Assembly: GCA_040905025.1 (NCBI GenBank)
Contig: JBBDSJ010000119.1
Span: forward strand, 1-19,167
Direction: 5' to 3'
Length of the DNA stretch: 19,167 nucleotides
DNA from: JBBDSJ01 sp040905025
GTDB taxonomy: Bacteria; Pseudomonadota; Gammaproteobacteria; Methylohalomonadales; Methylohalomonadaceae
The position numbers were made by a program, and so were the translations under genes. This document shows, one piece after another, positions 14,386-19,167 of this stretch. How positions within the stretch are numbered: position 1 is the stretch's first letter; every line of letters starts with the position of its first letter. The notes beneath the pieces were generated by a model, which saw only the letters and a list, made by a program, of their open reading frames with translations, ran no database searches and was not told where the DNA came from.

Positions 14386-14770
14386 TTGCAATTTCAAAGG
14401 TTCAAATGCATCCGCATGGCGAGAGAATATTATCAGAGTCAATGGTTTCGACGAAACAATGGGCTGGGGCAGTGAAGACCGCGAGTTCGGCCTGAGGCTC
14501 ATCAATAGCGGCATCAGGCCCAGACATGTAAGATATAATGCCATTGTCATACGTCTCGACCACAAAAGAGGCTATCGTGACGAAGCAATCGTCAAGCAAA
14601 ACAAACAACATCGCCTCAAAGTCGAAAACTACGCATCACACAAACAGACCAAGGTATTGAGCAACTTGTCAGAGATGGATATAGCCGAACCGCGCTCCTG
14701 GCCCATCAATCTCTTTAGAAGAGATAGCACACTCACGATAACTACCGACAAGCGTCATGGTATCAATTAA
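14369..14770 (+). pseudogene. family 2 glycosyltransferase, C-terminal fragment
   Basis: The frame is open from 14369 without a start codon of its own. From about 14402 it reads SNASAWRENIIRVNGFDETM, then GWGSEDREFGLRLINSGI, the galactosyltransferase-like C-terminal block of GT2 enzymes (N.S..R.....VNGFDE...GWG.ED.E...RL...G). The N-terminal GT-A half with its donor-binding DxD is missing, so it is not expected to be active. An internal ATG at 14459 could wrongly be taken as the gene start. It overlaps the next gene by 14 bp, so it probably once shared its transcript. Confidence 0.8.
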
Positions 14771-16034
14771 CAGGTCATTGCTGCTTATATTACTAACGTC
14801 ACTGACTATTATATTATGTTATGCGATCCCTAGCCTAATATTGATTGTAGATAGGGGCGGCAGCACGTCCTATCATATGCTCGCATTATTAGGGCTCTTT
14901 AGTCTCTTTTTATCTAACGCGACAGCTTGCCGGCGCTTCTTGCCGGAGGAAAGACTCGCCGCGGCCGGATACACGATATTTGGGACAACCATTATTATTT
15001 CTTTGATCCACACTGGCGCGAGTCGCGAGGCTGTTGGTGATCTGGACACATTGCTTAGACCCCTATGGGCCATACTGTTATTAATCCTGTTTATTCGGGT
15101 AAAAATACATGAATCAGTGCTCTGGTATGGACTGGCTTGCGGCGCTATTGTCGCCGGCACCAATGCAATTTATGAATTTATAAGTGCCAGCCACTATATC
15201 CGCGCCAGTGGTGCCACAAGTGCCAACACCTATGGCAACCTGGCTCTGATTATGGGCTTTCTCAGCGCGATGGGATGTTACTATTTCCTCGGACGCGGCC
15301 GCAGTCAACTCGTAATTCCCGCAATCGCCTTGATCCTGGGTCTGATTGCCAGCATTCTTTCTGGCAGTCGCGGTAGCTGGTTGGTCATCCCGATACTCGG
15401 TCTATGTTTGCTAGCGACATACTGGCAATCTAGCTATCGACGCCATGCCATTACAGGTATCGCCATTATTGCAGTCATGACCCTCGTTCTGGTTCTGGTA
15501 CCCCAGACGGGTGTTATCGATCGCGTGAATGAGGCAGTCAGCAATTTTAAACTTTATCTGGCAGATCCGATCGCTCACGGCGATACTTCCGTCGGTCAGC
15601 GACTCGAACTCTGGCGAGCTGCCTGGCAGATGTTTCTTGAAAAACCAATCCTCGGGGGCGGCATTGGCCACAGTTTTAACGATTTTCTACTTGAGGGTAT
15701 AGCAGCCGGACAATATCATCCAGCTACGTCTGTTCAGACCATGCCTCATAATATCCTTCTGGATACATTGGCCATTCGGGGGCTGGTGGGACTAACCGGA
15801 CTAGCTACTTTATTGGGGGTGTTACTTTATATCTTTTATCAGGCCGCCAGACATAAAGATAAAGATTTACATCATCTTGGCATGGCAGGTATGAGTCTCA
15901 TCATCGCATATTTTGTCTATGGTTTTACTGATTCCCCAATGGAATATGGCGCCCCACTTGTGTTCTTCTCTTTCTATACAGCGCTTATAACTTACTTGCT
16001 TGCGCAAAGAAAATACATGCTTGAGTTTAAATAA
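14757..16034 (+). CDS. O-antigen ligase/polymerase family membrane protein (Wzy/WaaL type)
   Basis: 425 aa with about 10-12 hydrophobic segments, starting with one at 7-30, so an inner-membrane protein. Family signatures: NTYGN at 157-161, SGSRGSW at 202-208, a long outer loop from about 252 to 330, RLELWRAAWQMFLEKPILGG at 282-301 and PHNILLDTLAIRGLVG at 330-345. This family either polymerises O-antigen units (Wzy) or transfers the chain to lipid A-core (WaaL); sequence alone does not decide. It overlaps the broken GT2 gene upstream, and any promoter must lie before or inside that fragment. It converges with the next gene, 9 bp apart. Confidence 0.88.
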   Translation: MVSINRSLLLILLTSLTIILCYAIPSLILIVDRGGSTSYHMLALLGLFSLFLSNATACRRFLPEERLAAAGYTIFGTTIIISLIHTGASREAVGDLDTLLRPLWAILLLILFIRVKIHESVLWYGLACGAIVAGTNAIYEFISASHYIRASGATSANTYGNLALIMGFLSAMGCYYFLGRGRSQLVIPAIALILGLIASILSGSRGSWLVIPILGLCLLATYWQSSYRRHAITGIAIIAVMTLVLVLVPQTGVIDRVNEAVSNFKLYLADPIAHGDTSVGQRLELWRAAWQMFLEKPILGGGIGHSFNDFLLEGIAAGQYHPATSVQTMPHNILLDTLAIRGLVGLTGLATLLGVLLYIFYQAARHKDKDLHHLGMAGMSLIIAYFVYGFTDSPMEYGAPLVFFSFYTALITYLLAQRKYMLEFK

Positions 16035-16043
16035 GTCACGAAT

Positions 16044-16943
16044 TTATTGACCGGCCAACCGGTTAAAAAAAAGTTCGATTTTGTTAGTTAAACGCAAAAT
16101 CCGGTTCTTCTGCAAAGGATTGAAGATCCAGGGCTTTGGCAGTGGTCCGAATAATAGCTGCAGGCAGTCTTCCGCAACAGGCGGGGTATCAGCCATATCA
16201 GCGAGTTTGTTGACTTCATGACTAGTCATGTACGCAAACGGGTAAAAGCCACAACGATTAACCCGCTCTGCTATTTTCAGGGATATCGTTTTCTTCTTGC
16301 CTCTATAGGCCAGACTGTTAGGCAACCACATTAAAAATGGGCTGGGCAAGTAACCCATCTTGGTAAACATCCCTCTTGCCTGCTGTTCATTAGCCGGCTC
16401 GCCCATCACAAACCGCCAATTATTTTGTGTCAGCCTTTTCGGTAAAGTAACGAAAATGTCGGAATAATACACACCCGCACTGCGTTGACTATCCTGCCAG
16501 TAGTAAAGTTGACTTGACAAATCATAAATATAAGCGCCTGCCCCCTTACGCTTGATTGATGAGTTTCGTATAAATGCGGGTGATATGAAACCGAGTGTCG
16601 TGTCGCGTTCAAATCTTTCATGAATAGCGGACTTTTCTTCATCTGCGATTTGTCTAACAAGCTGCGTATCATCCTGCAGGAAACAGACGAGTTCATCCTT
16701 GGGACAGGATTCAAGAGCTGTCTGCATATTGTGATACAGTCCACCATGTTTGTTGGTGGATTTACTCTCGCTCTTGATTACGACATGGCGTGATTCTTGC
16801 CGTGCCAATACCTCAAGTGTCTCGGGATCGTTGCTTTGATCATCGTAAATAACAAGTCTCGATCCTGGCGCACAATCCTCGATTGACTTGACGCAATTAT
16901 CTAGAAAGCGCCCTCTGTTATAAGAGAAAATGCAGAAATTCAT
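16044..16943 (-). CDS. family 2-like glycosyltransferase
   Basis: 299 aa, GT-A fold. N-terminal FCIFSYNRGRFLDNCVKSI, nucleotide-sugar strand LVIYDDQSND at 30-39, and the metal-site equivalent CFLQDDTQLV at 87-96. No membrane segments. It overlaps the upstream gene by 4 bp (ATGA), so the two are translated together. The C-terminal half (from about 120) does not show the usual GT2 acceptor motifs, so sugar and linkage are unknown. Confidence 0.78.
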   Translation of the reverse strand: MNFCIFSYNRGRFLDNCVKSIEDCAPGSRLVIYDDQSNDPETLEVLARQESRHVVIKSESKSTNKHGGLYHNMQTALESCPKDELVCFLQDDTQLVRQIADEEKSAIHERFERDTTLGFISPAFIRNSSIKRKGAGAYIYDLSSQLYYWQDSQRSAGVYYSDIFVTLPKRLTQNNWRFVMGEPANEQQARGMFTKMGYLPSPFLMWLPNSLAYRGKKKTISLKIAERVNRCGFYPFAYMTSHEVNKLADMADTPPVAEDCLQLLFGPLPKPWIFNPLQKNRILRLTNKIELFFNRLAGQ

Positions 16944-17923
16944 GACTGATGCCCCAGAAAATCCCGTACTTCGTGAGCGTAATCATTTACATCCCAGAGC
17001 TGCCTACCGCTATTCTGGGAATGCAGTGTGATGTAATGAATATCCGGATTCGCAAATCCTGACTCGAGTTTTTCTATGAGTTGACCGCTATCGCCAACAT
17101 CAAAAATATATTGCATATTATCAGCATTACGCCATTCAACTGAACTTGCAGGGACATGCTGCCTGAGGTAGACACGATAGAGCCCGAATTCAGACCAACG
17201 TCTGACCGGCTGTTCGATCAACACTTGCCACCATGACTTACCATAGCGATTTTCAAGCCATGCACACAAATCACGTACGGCTGGTGCATTCATGACAAAC
17301 GGTGTGTCAAAGTAAGCCTCGGCTTCGGTATCCGACTCCATTTCCCTGTCGAACAACCGCCATGCTTGCTTGTTCCATTTGACCACCTTACCATCAAGAT
17401 CATCCAGACGGACTGTCTTGCGGTAGCAGACAATAGATCGCTCTCCCAGAAAATCATCAGTACTGGCATGCGGCGTAACCAGGATATCTGAATCCAGAAT
17501 CGCAACATGCTCAAAGTCGGCATTTAAACAAAAGAACAGTTTAACCAATTGCTGCGTATGCCAGCCGGTATAACGTGGCCATATCGGCACCCCGATCCGC
17601 TGGCAGCAACTACCCGCCAGTCGGGTTATTGTACGTCCCAGTTGCTCCTGTAACATTCGGGCATAGCGTCGACGCTTTTCAATCATTTCCGGCAACACAT
17701 CAGCCGTACTCATCAAAACAACCTTGTCATCCTCAAACTGTCTGAAGGCATCGAGGTCTTCACTCTGCACTACGACATAATGCGGTAGTTCGCGTAAAGC
17801 CGAGCGTTCAATCGATGCGCGCAGCAACTCGAAATGCGGTTTATCCCTGCCCCAGGTAACGGTGAACAGACCAATACGCTGATTGAATGTATCCGTTATA
17901 TGATTGACTGCAGTTCCTGCCAT
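16940..17923 (-). CDS. putative glycosyltransferase, DUF6492-like
   Basis: 327 aa from the ATG at 17923, which lies 4 nt after the stop of the upstream fragment; a GTG at 17971 would add 16 residues but overlaps that fragment. Starts its fold with RIGLFTVTWGRDKPHFELL and carries a DSD metal-type motif in HVAILDSDILVTP, then FDTPFVMNAPAV, WWQVLIEQP, RWSEFGLYRVYLR and a late HSQNS. This pattern fits the DUF6492 group of GT-A-like proteins found in sugar loci. Enzyme activity is not proven for the family to my knowledge. Coupled by 4 bp to the next glycosyltransferase. Confidence 0.65.
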   Translation of the reverse strand: MAGTAVNHITDTFNQRIGLFTVTWGRDKPHFELLRASIERSALRELPHYVVVQSEDLDAFRQFEDDKVVLMSTADVLPEMIEKRRRYARMLQEQLGRTITRLAGSCCQRIGVPIWPRYTGWHTQQLVKLFFCLNADFEHVAILDSDILVTPHASTDDFLGERSIVCYRKTVRLDDLDGKVVKWNKQAWRLFDREMESDTEAEAYFDTPFVMNAPAVRDLCAWLENRYGKSWWQVLIEQPVRRWSEFGLYRVYLRQHVPASSVEWRNADNMQYIFDVGDSGQLIEKLESGFANPDIHYITLHSQNSGRQLWDVNDYAHEVRDFLGHQS

Positions 17924-17927
17924 GCTG

Positions 17928-18256
17928 TCAAGCTTCCCTGAATCGTGATTGCAGACTACGGATACAGCCACGGATATCCGACCATACGGAACTCTCTATG
18001 TAACGGCCCTTTTCGGCATGACAGATACGATAAACATTCTCAATTGACAGCGGTATGCCCTGGCTGTTCAACTGCCATCGAAAGGCACGATCTTCGTGCG
18101 CCTTGTACCAGTGATCGACAGGCTGCTGAAACCCGGTCAACGCATTGCAATATCCCATTGCCCGAGCGACATCGCCATGCGTAATCTGCATAGGGTCGGT
18201 AGCGCGCTTCAGCGATTTAAGCGTGAACTGATTGGTATCGATATCGACCAGTGAAG
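17928..18256 (-). pseudogene. GT25-like glycosyltransferase, C-terminal fragment cut by an IS
   Basis: The open frame continues upstream of its first ATG (18191) as SLVDIDTNQFTLKSLKRATD right up to the IS end near 18257, so the gene has lost its 5' part. Further on it reads MQITHGDVARAMGYCNALTG, PVDHWYKAHED and IPLSIENVYRIC.. with ESSVWSD near the end. The PVDH and ESS positions resemble the C-terminal part of family 25 (LPS) glycosyltransferases, but the similarity is weak. Followed 4 nt later by the DUF6492-like gene, thus formerly first in that operon. Confidence 0.45.
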
Positions 18257-18661
18257 TGACCCCCTTCCTTTGGACTACCTGAGATTACTTTAAGCTCTAA
18301 CATGATGGGTTAATCAAGCTCAGGCAGCTTGAAGAATTGATCGATATTGATAGTACACCTCATCTGGCGTCAGGTCATCAAGCCCCTGATGGAACCGTTC
18401 CCGGTTATACCAGTTAAACCAATGGACTAAACTTTGTTTTACCTCCCTGACATTCAAAAAGGTCCGGGTGTAGAGGTGCTCGTACTTCACTGTGCGCCAC
18501 AGCCGCTCTACAAAAATATTATCCTGGTGACAACCCCTGCCATCCATAATGATTTGAACCTCATGGTTTTTCAAAACCTCTGTCAATGCTTCACTGGTGA
18601 ATTGAATGCCCTGGTCGGTGTTGATCACCCCAGCTGATCCATATTCCGCCAATGTTCTGAT
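18257..18661 (-). mobile_element. IS3-family element remnant (transposase C-terminus and one end)
   Basis: The frame ending at 18320 encodes the C-terminal catalytic part of an IS3-type OrfB: LAEYGSAGVINTDQGIQFTS with the second catalytic Asp, GCHQDNIFVERLWRTVKYE with the catalytic Glu, WFNWYNRERFHQGLDDLTP and the end. The first Asp and everything before it are missing; the match starts near 18661. The other side runs from the stop to an end tgacccccttcctttggact at about 18257-18276, presumed terminal inverted repeat. Confidence 0.8.
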
Positions 18662-19097
18662 CGAGATACGGGTGCACCCCTGCAATCTTTTGCAGGGGAT
18701 AACCCGTCGACGGTGTCGCACCATTTTTTGCTCGTTTCTTGCCCCTCTTACTATTTATGTAACCCTCGGGCATGCAAATCTGGGGCGAATAATTTTCAAA
18801 AATCGAAAATATTTTTTTCATTTTTTTCGTAAGACGTGCCAAATAATCGGAAGTATATTGCTAGCTATATGATTATTATAAAATAAATAATTTTACTGGC
18901 GCGGGGGCGATAAATAGCCGTTTGATGAAGGATCCAGACTGATGAAGGCGAATTGAAAGGACTATCTCGAATGAGACAGCATTATTGAGAGAGTACGACG
19001 ATGAGATGGGGTTAGCGTCTGGCGTCGTTAAAGCCAAGCTTGGCTGTTGCCACGGAGCCAATCTGCAAGACAGGCCTCGGATACTGCGCCGAGAGGG
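18662..19097. other. gene-free stretch with one perfect hairpin
   Basis: About 435 bp without a supportable gene. Just beyond the transposase break lies CCCCTGCAA-tctt-TTGCAGGGG (18677-18698), a perfect 9-bp stem. 18790-18900 is very AT-rich. Open frames here have no ribosome site with recognisable content. Confidence 0.45.
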
Positions 19098-19167
19098 TTA
19101 ATCAATCGCGCGGGAATTGGCTTTCAGCCAGTCAGCCAGTTGTGCCTGCGAGACGCTGCCGTCAGCA
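19098..19167 (-). CDS. partial gene, C-terminal end with EF-hand-like motif
   Basis: The last 22 codons and a TAA stop of a gene running off the right edge. The residues ADGSVSQAQLADWLKANSRA look like the second half of an EF-hand or dockerin-type calcium loop (D.DG.VS..QL). Too short to name. Confidence 0.4.
   Translation of the reverse strand, partial: ADGSVSQAQLADWLKANSRAID

Noticed and set aside
14459..14770. A complete 103-aa gene starting at 14459
   Set aside because: The ATG is an internal methionine inside the conserved VNGFDE..GWG block; the frame extends upstream without a start, so it is a fragment.
16050..16075. Hairpin ACCGG-CCAA-CCGGT at the convergent Wzy/GT2 gap as a terminator
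   Set aside because: Stem of only 5 bp, and on the plus strand it is followed by A residues instead of T residues.

Overview
The window looks like the chromosome of a gammaproteobacterium: bacterial sigma-70-like promoters, O-antigen-type sugar genes, REP-like and dispersed intergenic repeats, AbiE and HflKC families, moderate GC by eye. I cannot name the genus. It is an accessory region: a surface-polysaccharide locus broken by a genomic island and eroded mobile elements.

Left part (1-6036, minus strand): a GDP-L-fucose module. manC makes GDP-mannose, gmd and fcl convert it to GDP-L-fucose, and a family 10 glycosyltransferase next to gmd is the likely fucosyl donor user. The gaps between these genes (about 480-790 bp) are filled with dispersed and tandem repeats.

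Middle part (6146-13782): a small, degraded island. Its right edge is an intact tRNA-Val(CAC) gene with a remnant of a tyrosine integrase just inside it. Its left edge is a 3' half of a tRNA-Val in the same orientation. Cargo in order: a type IV AbiEi/AbiEii toxin-antitoxin operon, a second antitoxin-like/nucleotidyltransferase pair, a protein made of two 65-residue copies of one fold (possibly a single-chain tandem ribbon-helix-helix protein), a 47-codon gene, a 200-bp element built almost wholly of consecutive hairpins (MITE-like), and an hflK-hflC operon of non-canonical type. Both toxin-antitoxin operons have a -35/-10 pair with exactly 17 bp spacing placed so that transcription should begin at the A of the antitoxin ATG, suggesting leaderless mRNAs.

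Right part (13926-18661): a second truncated phage-type integrase is joined directly to the C-terminal end of a family 2 glycosyltransferase. Then come a Wzy/WaaL-type membrane protein (+), and on the minus strand a GT2 glycosyltransferase, a DUF6492-like GT-A protein and a GT25-like fragment cut by an IS3-family remnant. The right edge holds the last 22 codons of a gene with an EF-hand-like motif. The two sugar regions were probably one locus, or two adjacent loci, separated by integration and deletion events.
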